Assembly (NCBI GenBank): GCA_026417415.1
Contig: JAOADG010000028.1
Span: 1-54,409, forward strand
Direction of reading: 5' to 3'
DNA: 54,409 nt
DNA from: a bacterium
GTDB taxonomy: Bacteria > Electryoneota > JAOADG01
Shown here: positions 26,344 through 34,853 of the stretch, piece by piece
Position numbering within the stretch: position 1 is the stretch's first letter
Layout: each line of letters starts with the position of its first letter
Notes under the pieces: model-generated
Told to the model about the DNA's origin: nothing
Databases searched by the model: none
What the model saw: only the letters and a program-made list of their open reading frames with translations
Program-made: the position numbers and the translations under genes

Positions 26344-27815
26344 GTAAGAATATGCCTTTTCCTCTGGAACAATGGGTTAGTAAAAAACCAGATGAAATTT
26401 TTCTTTATACCGAAGAACGTTCTTATCGTTTTGCAGAATTTCTTAAAAAAATTTTTTCTTATGCCTACTTCTTTGATTCTTTGAAACATCCTTACCTTCG
26501 TGTAATGTTTGTGGCAGAACCCACCATTGAATTGCTTGCTGCTGTAATTGCCGTATGGCGTGTAAATGGATGTGTTTTGATATTGCCGAGTTCTCTAACT
26601 CATTGGGAATTGGAAATCATTCTCTCTCGTTACTCTGCGAATTGTATCATAACTGATGAACACGCATTCCATCATTACACTGTTCTTCAACAAAAGAATA
26701 CTTATCTATTCAGTGAAATGTTAAATAGGAAGTGTGAAGGTATTCTCTCCTCATTTCAATTGGATCAAATGCCATATTCACCTTGTTTAATGATCTTGAC
26801 CAGTGGAACCACAGGTACACCCAAATTGGTCAAACACAGTTGGACTGCGTTAATGAATCATGCGGAAATGTCTGCTTGTCATTTGCAGTTGAGTGCTAAT
26901 GATTGTTGGTTATTATCTCTTCCGTTGCATCACATTGGCGGAATTGCAAGTGTATTCAAGAGTTTCTACCGTGGTTTATCGCTTGCTTGGGGTTTACCTT
27001 TTTCTACTCACCTTACCATCAATCGGTTAGAAACAGCGCCCATCACAAGGTTATCAATGGTTCCAACAATGCTTCAAGATTTGACCAATGAGTATCCATC
27101 ATTTTGGGAAAAGCGGTTTACTTCCATTCTATTAGGTGGTGGCTATATTCCCAAACAACTGGTAGAACAAGATCAACGTGTGCTCGCAACTTATGGTTTA
27201 TCAGAAGCAGGTTCACAGGTAACCACTGTTCCACCCAATTCAGCATTATCTTTGCGTCGTACCTGTGGTTTGCCTTTGCCGAAGGTAACGATTCAAATTC
27301 GTGATGAAAAACAAGAAGTGTTGAATCCAAATCAAGAAGGAGAAATTTGGATTCAAACACCTGCAATGGCATTAGGTTATGAATCCAATGAAATTGAGAC
27401 ACAATTGACTTTTCAAGGAGAATGGTTACGTACCAATGATATTGGTTATGTGGATGAACAAGGTGCGTTGACTATTGTCTCACGCATTTCTGATAGAATT
27501 GTTACTGGTGGTAAAAAAGTGGATGCACGTGAAGTTGAAATGGTACTTTTGAATTTTCCAGATGTTCAAGAAGTCGCAATTGTCCCTGTACCTTCTAAGC
27601 GTTGGGGCTTTGAAGTGGGTGCTGCTGTTGTTCTGAAGGGTGTAATAGAAAACCCACAACAACAAATTGAAAATTATTTACGCAAACAATTATCTTCGTA
27701 CAAAATACCTAAACAGTGGCTTTTTCTTTCAAACTTACCAAAACTTACGAATGGTAAATTGGATAAAAGTACCATCGTTTCAATGTTTGAAGGGAAAAGA
27801 GGATCATCGGTTTGA
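26340..27815 (+). CDS. menE: o-Succinylbenzoate-CoA ligase
   Basis: A 491-residue adenylate-forming enzyme that activates o-succinylbenzoate with ATP and CoA. The P-loop-like 'MILTSGTTGTPKLVKHSW', 'ATYGLSEAGSQVTTVPP', the hinge region 'WLRTNDIGYVDEQGALTIVS' and the C-terminal catalytic Lys in 'LPKLTNGKLDKSTI' are clear. A GTG start overlaps the menC stop (GTGA); an ATG four codons later is an alternative. Confidence 0.94.
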   Translation: MSKNMPFPLEQWVSKKPDEIFLYTEERSYRFAEFLKKIFSYAYFFDSLKHPYLRVMFVAEPTIELLAAVIAVWRVNGCVLILPSSLTHWELEIILSRYSANCIITDEHAFHHYTVLQQKNTYLFSEMLNRKCEGILSSFQLDQMPYSPCLMILTSGTTGTPKLVKHSWTALMNHAEMSACHLQLSANDCWLLSLPLHHIGGIASVFKSFYRGLSLAWGLPFSTHLTINRLETAPITRLSMVPTMLQDLTNEYPSFWEKRFTSILLGGGYIPKQLVEQDQRVLATYGLSEAGSQVTTVPPNSALSLRRTCGLPLPKVTIQIRDEKQEVLNPNQEGEIWIQTPAMALGYESNEIETQLTFQGEWLRTNDIGYVDEQGALTIVSRISDRIVTGGKKVDAREVEMVLLNFPDVQEVAIVPVPSKRWGFEVGAAVVLKGVIENPQQQIENYLRKQLSSYKIPKQWLFLSNLPKLTNGKLDKSTIVSMFEGKRGSSV

Positions 27816-27926
27816 TTATGGAAAAAATATCCATAGGATTTATTTTCTATTTCGGTATGATTTTGTATTTTTGAATTCGTATTATTATACCTTAACATAC
27901 TTTTTTGTTTGATTGAATTTGTTTCT
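27816..27926. other. Short gap between the men and aro blocks
   Basis: The 111-base, very AT-rich spacer between menE and aroF is the longest in the men-aro array. No terminator hairpin is visible, so read-through is possible. TATTTTTG at about 27869 resembles a Bacteroidetes-type -7 element, but no matching upstream element is seen. Confidence 0.3.
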
Positions 27927-28784
27927 ATGTCTTTACCTGAAATCAATTCTCGTGAACGGTTTAAGCCCATTTTATTTACCAACGATGCCTCCAATGAGTC
28001 GTACTACCGTATTTCTTTAGGCAATCTTCAATTCGGTGGTGATGAAATTGTTCTCATTGCAGGACCTTGTGCAGTTGAAAGCGAAGAACAGATTCTTCTA
28101 AGTGCAACTCTTGCAAAAGAAGTGGGTGTTAAAATGTTGCGTGGTGGAATTTTTAAGCCACGAACTTCACCCTATTCGTTTCAAGGGCTCGGTATGCCTG
28201 CACTTGAGTGGTTTAGAAAAGCAGCTGATAAGGTGTCTTTGCCGATTGTCAGTGAAGTGATGGATGTGGAACAAGTGGATCAATTTGAACCTTACGTAGA
28301 TGTATTGCAAATTGGTTCACGAAACATGCAAAATTTTAGTTTGTTGAAACGAGTAGGCCAATCGCACCGACCCATCTTACTAAAGCGGGGAATGTCGGCA
28401 ACCTATTGGGAACTAATCAATGCAGCGATGTATATCGCAGAAGAAGGAAACACTCAAATTATCCTATGTGAACGTGGGATACGTACCTTTTCAGATTTTA
28501 CCCGAAATACCTTTGATGTTGCCATTATACCAAAACTGAAACAAGAATGTAAACTTCCTGTAATTGCTGATCCGAGCCACGCTAGCGGTGATAGCAAACT
28601 GGTGATCCCGCTTGCATTATCTGCCATTGCTGCGGGTGCTGACGGGATTATGGTTGAATTTCACCCAAATCCTCAACAAGCCAAATCCGATGCAAAACAA
28701 GCATTATCTCCTGAACAATTAAAGACGTTAGCGTTACAATTGAGATCGTTAGCGGTTGCCATGGGACGTCGGTTCGGTGAATGA
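27927..28784 (+). CDS. aroF: DAHP synthase, KDO8P-synthase-like type
   Basis: A 285-residue class I-beta 3-deoxy-D-arabino-heptulosonate 7-phosphate synthase, first step of the shikimate pathway (PEP plus erythrose 4-phosphate). Conserved: 'IAGPCAVESEEQI', 'LRGGIFKPRTSPYSFQG', 'LQIGSRNMQNF', 'LLKRGMSAT', 'ILCERGIRTF' and 'PVIADPSHASGD'. It has no chorismate mutase or ACT regulatory domain, so feedback control is not visible. I chose the ATG at 27927; a TTG six codons upstream is possible. It opens the aro block after menE. Confidence 0.94.
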   Translation: MSLPEINSRERFKPILFTNDASNESYYRISLGNLQFGGDEIVLIAGPCAVESEEQILLSATLAKEVGVKMLRGGIFKPRTSPYSFQGLGMPALEWFRKAADKVSLPIVSEVMDVEQVDQFEPYVDVLQIGSRNMQNFSLLKRVGQSHRPILLKRGMSATYWELINAAMYIAEEGNTQIILCERGIRTFSDFTRNTFDVAIIPKLKQECKLPVIADPSHASGDSKLVIPLALSAIAAGADGIMVEFHPNPQQAKSDAKQALSPEQLKTLALQLRSLAVAMGRRFGE

Positions 28785-30076
28785 ATGATGCGAATGGAAT
28801 CCGACTATATCCAGCAAAACGACCAATCTTAGGGACAACTGTTGTACCTTCAGATAAATCGGTAACCCACCGCCGCTTGCTGATTGCTGCGATAAACCAC
28901 GTTGAAAACCAAATTCTTCTTCAATCGCCCGCAAACGATGTCTTTAGCACCATTACAGCACTACAAGCATTAGGGATCCACCTTCATTTAACGACGCAAC
29001 AATACAAAACAAAGGTTATAGTACCCGCAAAGAAACGCTTTGTCTCGCCTGCTCATCCAATTGATTGTCAAAACTCGGGAACCACCGCTCGTTTACTCTG
29101 CGGATTGTTATGTAGCCAGAACGTTACTGTTCAATTGATTGGGGATGACTCGCTAACCAAACGACCTATGGAACGAGTTGCCATACCTTTACAAAAAATG
29201 GGTGCAAAAATAACTACAAGCAATGGCACTTTACCCATTCATATTCAACCTGCATCCTTACACGGAATCTCTTATCCACTTCCAGTTGCCAGTGCTCAAG
29301 TCAAATCGGCAATTTTATTAGCAGGACTGTTTGCAGATGGGATTACCACAGTGATTGAACGTTTTCAAACCCGAGATCATACTGAACGGCTACTTCAAAT
29401 CGCTCCACAAACCGTGGGAGATGGTACAGCCCTACAAATTGACCATAACATCCATTTACCTGATTGTTCGGGTGAAGTTCCGTTAGATATTTCCAATCTC
29501 GCTTTTTGGATTGCAGCAGCAATTTTGGTAAACGGTTCTTGTTTGGAGTGGAAAAATGTATTGCTCAATCCGACACGTATTGCGTATCTCAAATTGTTGA
29601 AAGCGCAAGGTGCTCACTTGGATTGGGAAGTAACCCATACACAGTTAGGCGAACCGATAGGTTGGCTGGAAGTACGTTCAGGAGGCAATTTTCATTTTCG
29701 AATCGATTCTGAACTCCTTCCTTTGGTGATAGATGAAATTCCCATTTTAGCCGTCCTTGCTGCAGCAACACAAGGCAGTTTTGAATTGCACTCTGCAAAG
29801 GAATTACGTACCAAAGAAAGTGACCGAATCAAAAGCATTGTTGACAATTTACGACGAATGAATATTGAAGTAGAAGAGTATTTAGATGGTTTTCAATTTG
29901 AAGCAAAAGATCCTTTGCGAGGTGCGAAACTTTCATCCTTCCAAGATCATCGGATTGCAATGGCGTTTGCGGTTGCAGCATTGGTTGCCAAAGGTGAAAC
30001 ATGGATACAAGATGCTCAGGTTGCTTCGGTTTCGGATCGTATATTCTTTGAACAGCTCTTTTTGTATTTAAGGTAA
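28781..30076 (+). CDS. aroA: 3-Phosphoshikimate 1-carboxyvinyltransferase (EPSP synthase)
   Basis: A 431-residue EPSP synthase that adds enolpyruvate from PEP to shikimate 3-phosphate. Visible are 'VPSDKSVTHRRLLIAA', 'DCQNSGTTARLLCGLL', 'GDDSLTKRPMERV', 'SAQVKSAILLAGL', 'AKELRTKESDRIKSI' and 'FQDHRIAMAFAVAAL'. 'NSGTTAR' replaces the usual NAGTAxR, a small change close to the PEP/glyphosate site. The start overlaps the aroF stop (ATGA). Confidence 0.95.
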   Translation: MNDANGIRLYPAKRPILGTTVVPSDKSVTHRRLLIAAINHVENQILLQSPANDVFSTITALQALGIHLHLTTQQYKTKVIVPAKKRFVSPAHPIDCQNSGTTARLLCGLLCSQNVTVQLIGDDSLTKRPMERVAIPLQKMGAKITTSNGTLPIHIQPASLHGISYPLPVASAQVKSAILLAGLFADGITTVIERFQTRDHTERLLQIAPQTVGDGTALQIDHNIHLPDCSGEVPLDISNLAFWIAAAILVNGSCLEWKNVLLNPTRIAYLKLLKAQGAHLDWEVTHTQLGEPIGWLEVRSGGNFHFRIDSELLPLVIDEIPILAVLAAATQGSFELHSAKELRTKESDRIKSIVDNLRRMNIEVEEYLDGFQFEAKDPLRGAKLSSFQDHRIAMAFAVAALVAKGETWIQDAQVASVSDRIFFEQLFLYLR

Positions 30077-30082
30077 AAGGAC

Positions 30083-31144
30083 ATGATCAAACTTGCACTC
30101 ATTGGTTTCTCTATAACGCACTCTTTATCGCCTCGTATCCATTCCATTGCTATGGAGCATTTGAACATTGAGGGAACGTATGAATTGATTGATCTGAATA
30201 CAAATGAAGAAAATGATCTTTCCATTCACTTGGAACAAAAACCTTCTAACGAAGAAACACAAATCGCCGATATTCTTGTTTTAGAAGCCATCAAACGTCC
30301 TAAACGCACTAGTTCTACACACAATGATAAGCAGTTTTTGTATTCAGGAAAGTTACATTACTTTTTCAACCTTATAAAACCTTATTTATCGCAAGATTAT
30401 TGGGGTTTCAATATCACCTCACCTTTGAAAGAATACATACCCTTAGCCATTAAGCATATCAAAAATGAACACGCTTCCCTTAACCATATTGCTTCAAACA
30501 CGCTGTTTCGATCAAATGGTCTTTGGACTTGTGTAAATACGGATATTTATGGAGCCCAACGAACCATCCAACAGTTACAAATCTCGGAAAATGACACCAT
30601 CTGCATATTAGGGGGTGGTGGAACCGCAAAGACACTTCTTTACTCTCTCGTTCGCAGCAATAAGTATCAACGAATCTACGTTTGTTTGCGTGACGAAACC
30701 CAACTGTCCCCTTTCATTCAAATTATCCCTGTGCTTATTACTATTCCTATTTATTTTTGTTCAAGAGCACCTCGAGATTTGGTCCTTAATACTTACAAAA
30801 ATTTTGCACGTATTTTTACTTTCCCTTGGAAAAAACGTGTGGAAGTAGCCCAACAATCCAGCGTCATCATCAATACGACAACCTTAGGTTTGCATGGTGA
30901 ATCACCATTACCACTTGATGAAGATTATCCTTCTGTTCGGGCATATTTTGATATTTTGTATTATCCTTATGAAACGGCGCTCCTAAAGAAGTTCAAAAAT
31001 GATGGAAAAATGGTGTTGAATGGAATAGATTGGTTTATTGAACAAGCCAATGAATCTTTTCACTATTGGACAGGAAAGCATTTTAATAAAACCATTATCA
31101 AGAAATTTTCAAAAGAATATGCTCAGTTGGCTAACCGCAGGTGA
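30083..31144 (+). CDS. aroE: Shikimate dehydrogenase, enlarged form
   Basis: A 353-residue NADP-dependent dehydrogenase for 3-dehydroshikimate, about 70 residues longer than usual. The substrate site 'GFSITHSLSPRIHS', the catalytic Lys116 in 'NITSPLKE', Asp154 in 'VNTDIYG', the nucleotide-binding 'ICILGGGGTAKTLLYSLV' and 'VIINTTTLGLHGESPLP' are present. An insertion of about 45 residues (roughly 45-90, rich in charged residues) interrupts the N-terminal domain before the catalytic Lys, and the middle of the NADP domain is diverged. It lies 6 bases after aroA, and aroC starts 26 bases before its end. The context makes the function secure despite the divergence. Confidence 0.87.
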   Translation: MIKLALIGFSITHSLSPRIHSIAMEHLNIEGTYELIDLNTNEENDLSIHLEQKPSNEETQIADILVLEAIKRPKRTSSTHNDKQFLYSGKLHYFFNLIKPYLSQDYWGFNITSPLKEYIPLAIKHIKNEHASLNHIASNTLFRSNGLWTCVNTDIYGAQRTIQQLQISENDTICILGGGGTAKTLLYSLVRSNKYQRIYVCLRDETQLSPFIQIIPVLITIPIYFCSRAPRDLVLNTYKNFARIFTFPWKKRVEVAQQSSVIINTTTLGLHGESPLPLDEDYPSVRAYFDILYYPYETALLKKFKNDGKMVLNGIDWFIEQANESFHYWTGKHFNKTIIKKFSKEYAQLANRR

Positions 31145-32285
31145 ATCGCACGGCGAACAATTAACGGGGATTGTGGACGGAATTCCTGCCCATTTGCCGC
31201 TTGATGAAGAAGACATCAACTATGAATTGCGACGTCGTCAATTCGGTTATGGACGTGGCGATCGAATGTCTATTGAAAAAGACGAAATTCGAATCACTGG
31301 TGGTGTTCGTTATGGACTTACTACCGGCGCTCCAATTTCATTGGTGTTGTACAATAGAGATTATGAGCAGTGGAAAGATAAAGTGAGCATCACTCCCACA
31401 GAACATCCTTCTGCGCCACTTACTGCACCACGGCCGGGTCATAGCGATTTTGCTGGTGCAGTGAAATACAACCAAAACGATTTAAGGAATGTTATTGAGC
31501 GTGCCAGTGCGCGTGAAACTGCAATGCGCACTGCTTTAGGTGCTATTGCTAAAAAACTCTTGTCTGTGTTTGGAATTCAAATCGGTAGCCATGTATTGCA
31601 AATAGGATCTATCCAGACGTCTCATTCGTTTTCTCCATTAGAAGTTATTCAAGCATGTAAGATAGATCCGACTCCTTTACGCTGTTTGGATCGAGAAGCG
31701 GAACAAAAGATGATGCAAGCCATTGACGAAGCTAAATCTCAAGGTGACACTTTAGGTGGAATCATTGAGGTGGTAGCAATCAATGTTCCTATAGGATTGG
31801 GTTCTTTTGTACAATGGTATAGACGATTGGATGGTCGGATTGCACAAGCCATACTTTCCATTCACGCTATCAAAGCCGTTGGGTTTGGATCTCAAGTGTT
31901 TAGTTCTTCTCCCTTAATGGGCTCACAATTTCATGATGAAATCCATGGGAAAGATGATCGCCATATCTACCGTGCTACTAATTCTGCTGGTGGCATTGAA
32001 GGTGGAATGAGCAATGGTGAGCCCATTGTAGTACGTTTAATGATGAAACCATTGGCTAGTTTAGGACAACCCCTTGCAACCATTGATTTAGAAACTGGTG
32101 AAAAACGTCAAGCCCTCCGCGAACGCTCTGATGTTTGTGCTGTACCTGCTGCTGGTGTGGTCGCAGAAGCCATGGTAGCACTTGTACTTGCGGATGCATT
32201 GGTAGAAAAAGTAGGTGGTGATAGCATTGAAGAAATGAAAGCCCATTTTGAAAGTTGGAGAAGCAAATGGGACACCTCTATTTAA
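31119..32285 (+). CDS. aroC: Chorismate synthase
   Basis: A 388-residue FMN-dependent enzyme that makes chorismate. Conserved: 'LTAGESHGEQLTGIVDG', 'FGYGRGDRMSIEKDE', 'PRPGHSDFAGAVKY', 'RASARETAMRTALGAIAK' and 'SNGEPIVVRLMMKP'. I chose the ATG at 31119, one codon before the conserved 'LSWLTAGESHG'; the open frame further upstream lies inside aroE. It overlaps aroE by 26 bases and the next gene by 19, which implies coupled translation. Confidence 0.96.
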   Translation: MLSWLTAGESHGEQLTGIVDGIPAHLPLDEEDINYELRRRQFGYGRGDRMSIEKDEIRITGGVRYGLTTGAPISLVLYNRDYEQWKDKVSITPTEHPSAPLTAPRPGHSDFAGAVKYNQNDLRNVIERASARETAMRTALGAIAKKLLSVFGIQIGSHVLQIGSIQTSHSFSPLEVIQACKIDPTPLRCLDREAEQKMMQAIDEAKSQGDTLGGIIEVVAINVPIGLGSFVQWYRRLDGRIAQAILSIHAIKAVGFGSQVFSSSPLMGSQFHDEIHGKDDRHIYRATNSAGGIEGGMSNGEPIVVRLMMKPLASLGQPLATIDLETGEKRQALRERSDVCAVPAAGVVAEAMVALVLADALVEKVGGDSIEEMKAHFESWRSKWDTSI

Positions 32286-33910
32286 CTGGAATCAGTGGCT
32301 CAGGCAAGACCACGATCGGAAGAATCCTCGCAGAAAGGTGGAAGGTGCCTTTTTATGATGTAGATGAAACCATTGAACAAACATATCAAAGTTCTATCCA
32401 AAAAATTGTTCAAAATTACGGATGGATTCAATTTAGACTTCGCGAACGACAAGTACTTTTGCATCTATCACGACAGTTGAGTGGTGTCGTTGCATTGGGT
32501 GGAAGTACCATTCTGTATCCAAACAATTATGCCCTTGTGCGCAACAGTGGCAAATTGTTGTATCTGCAAGTATCTCCCTCTGTTATTGCACAACGTGTTT
32601 TTCAATCCAATAAACTCCGTTTTCTTGAATGCGATACCTTTCAAGAAACATTCCATACTGCACAAATGCTGCATCGTGAACGGAACGCACTTTTTTCTCA
32701 ATCCGATTTTATTATCACCATCCAAGACGAAAAAGAAAGTGCAGAACAAACGGTTCAACGCATCCTCAATCTTGTTGGTAATGAATTGGATGGCCTGTTT
32801 TCTTCAAACTTTGATCTTCTCAAGCGAACAAGTTCTGAACATACTTTGCATCATCATACTGAGTATTATTGGTGTGATGGTGGTTTGAAAGATGTAGTTT
32901 TTCAATTGCTTGAACGTTTACAACCCTCTACCGTTTTTATCATTACAGATGAAACCGTAGATGCATTGTATTCCTCGGTACTTTTGCAATCTATCCCTAA
33001 ATCAGTGTTCTCAAAAAAAATTGTGGTCCCTTCTGGTGAATCTTCAAAATCATGGGAGATAGTAGATCGCTCCATTACTGATATACTGCAACGTCCGATG
33101 GATCGCAACAGTTTGTTCATTGGATTGGGAGGTGGTGTAGTTACTGACCTCTGTGGTTTTATTGCTTCAATCTTACTCCGAGGAATTCCATGGGTCGCTA
33201 TTCCAACAACCATTATCGGAATGGTTGATGCTGCCATAGGTGGAAAAACTGCCATTAATGTTCCATTAGGAAAAAATTTAGTGGGTACCTTTCACCCACC
33301 GATAGCAGTCGTATTTGATCGTTCACTTGCAACAACACTTTCCTTAAAAGAAATTCAATGTGGTTGGGGTGAAGTGATCAAATATGGTTTGTTAAGTGGT
33401 GGATCGTTGTGGAATTCTATCAAGGATTCAGATTTTACAACTTTGCCCAATGCAGAGATACTTGCTCAATGTTTTGAATACAAACGTACCATCGTAGAGT
33501 TGGATCTATTAGAAAAAGGTGAACGGAAATACTTAAACCTTGGTCATACCAGTGGACATGCATTGGAATCAGCATTAGGATTTCAGCAGCTAAGCCATGG
33601 TGAGGCCGTATTGTGGGGTTTGGGTGTTGTTGCAAAATTATCCAAATTGTTGCGCTCTTTTCCAGAACATGAATATGATGAAGTTAGATCCATTCTTTCA
33701 AAGTTTGCTTTGCCAGCCGTGGATTGTGAAGTAGAAGATCTATTCAAATTTCTCCAATATGATAAAAAAAATTTAGGGGGTGTATCACGATGGATCCTTT
33801 TGGATACCATTGGCAAACCAATTTTTGATTGTCCAATTCCTGTGGAAACGGTGACCCCTATATTGATTGAACATTCACATTTTCTCCGCTTAGGAAAGGT
33901 TATCCAATGA
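32267..33910 (+). CDS. aroKB: Fused shikimate kinase and 3-dehydroquinate synthase
   Basis: A 547-residue bifunctional protein. Residues 1 to about 172 are shikimate kinase: P-loop 'GISGSGKTTIGRILAERW', 'FYDVDETIE' and 'VALGGSTILY'. Residues about 200-547 are NAD- and zinc-dependent dehydroquinate synthase: 'PSGESSKSWE', 'GLGGGVVTDLCGFIAS', 'VAIPTTIIGMVDAAIGGKT', 'GWGEVIKYGLLSGG', 'LGHTSGHALE' and 'LSHGEAVLWG', which supply the metal ligands. It therefore provides steps 2 and 5 of the shikimate pathway in one chain. The start overlaps aroC by 19 bases, and aroQ overlaps its stop by four. Confidence 0.95.
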   Translation: MGHLYLTGISGSGKTTIGRILAERWKVPFYDVDETIEQTYQSSIQKIVQNYGWIQFRLRERQVLLHLSRQLSGVVALGGSTILYPNNYALVRNSGKLLYLQVSPSVIAQRVFQSNKLRFLECDTFQETFHTAQMLHRERNALFSQSDFIITIQDEKESAEQTVQRILNLVGNELDGLFSSNFDLLKRTSSEHTLHHHTEYYWCDGGLKDVVFQLLERLQPSTVFIITDETVDALYSSVLLQSIPKSVFSKKIVVPSGESSKSWEIVDRSITDILQRPMDRNSLFIGLGGGVVTDLCGFIASILLRGIPWVAIPTTIIGMVDAAIGGKTAINVPLGKNLVGTFHPPIAVVFDRSLATTLSLKEIQCGWGEVIKYGLLSGGSLWNSIKDSDFTTLPNAEILAQCFEYKRTIVELDLLEKGERKYLNLGHTSGHALESALGFQQLSHGEAVLWGLGVVAKLSKLLRSFPEHEYDEVRSILSKFALPAVDCEVEDLFKFLQYDKKNLGGVSRWILLDTIGKPIFDCPIPVETVTPILIEHSHFLRLGKVIQ

Positions 33911-34782
33911 AACCAACCATCTGGGTAATTCAAGGACCAAACTTAAACTTATTGGGTGAACGTGAACCTCAATTGTATGGAACGAAAACTCTAAATGAAT
34001 TGGAAACTGAACTCAATCTTCATGCTGAACAGTTGGGCTACTCCTTACAACATTTTCAGAGCAACCACGAAGGTTCACTCATTGATAAGTTGCAAGAAAT
34101 TCGGAAAAGTGCTGTTGGTGCGCTTCTCAATGGAGGCGGTTATACCCACAGCAGCATTGCACTCGCGGATACTGTAAAAGCCATCCAAATCCCTGTGGTA
34201 GAAGTACACCTAACAGATACTGGAAAACGTGAGTTTTTTCGTAAACAATCGTATTTATCCAATGTGGCAATTGCTACCTTTCAAGGAGAAGGATTTCAAA
34301 GTTATCATAAAGCTTTGGATTTTCTTGTCAAGTATATCCAAGGTGAAGTAGAGCGAGTGCTTCCTTTTCATCAATCATTCACAGTAGAAGAGTTGATCTG
34401 GTTGGATGATACCGATGCTGCAGGAATTCTATTTAATGCACATCTGTTTCGCATTTGTCATCGTGTTTATGAAAAATGGATGAACCATATTGGCTTTCCA
34501 ATTGGTAAACTTTTAGAACAACGGAATTGGGGAATACCCATCGCACGATTAGAAGGAGATTTTATTAGACCTTTACGTACAGGAATGAAAATTTTCGTTT
34601 CCCTTCAATTGATTCGTTTGGGTGAACGATCATTTACCTTAGGATATCGTCTATATGATGAACTACAAGTACTTTATGCCACTGCAAGTTCAACACACGT
34701 TGCCACAGATGCATTGGGAGGAAAAGCCGATTTTCCAAAAGAATTCATTGATGCACTAAAACATTTTTTTTCATCATGCTGA
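33907..34782 (+). CDS. aroQ: Fused type II 3-dehydroquinase and hotdog thioesterase (probable DHNA-CoA hydrolase)
   Basis: A 291-residue fusion. Residues 1-145 are type II dehydroquinase: 'IQGPNLNLLGEREPQLYG' with catalytic Tyr24, 'SNHEGSLIDKLQE', 'LNGGGYTHSSIALADTV', His101 in 'VEVHLTD' and Arg112. Residues about 155-291 are a 4-hydroxybenzoyl-CoA-thioesterase-type hotdog domain: the catalytic Asp170 lies in 'LDDTDAAGILFNAHLFRICH', followed by 'ARLEGDFIRPLRTGMKI', 'SFTLGYRLYDE' and 'THVATDALGGKADFP'. This is the pattern of DHNA-CoA thioesterases (MenI). It would supply both dehydroquinase and the one menaquinone step otherwise missing from the men-aro array. The hotdog substrate is inferred from motif and context. 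Confidence 0.9.
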   Translation: MKPTIWVIQGPNLNLLGEREPQLYGTKTLNELETELNLHAEQLGYSLQHFQSNHEGSLIDKLQEIRKSAVGALLNGGGYTHSSIALADTVKAIQIPVVEVHLTDTGKREFFRKQSYLSNVAIATFQGEGFQSYHKALDFLVKYIQGEVERVLPFHQSFTVEELIWLDDTDAAGILFNAHLFRICHRVYEKWMNHIGFPIGKLLEQRNWGIPIARLEGDFIRPLRTGMKIFVSLQLIRLGERSFTLGYRLYDELQVLYATASSTHVATDALGGKADFPKEFIDALKHFFSSC

Positions 34783-34853
34783 GAATTTGTTTTTTTCGTT
34801 TATCTTCCTTGGTTTTCTTTGTTTATATTATATCAAACGATTAGGAGAGATGA

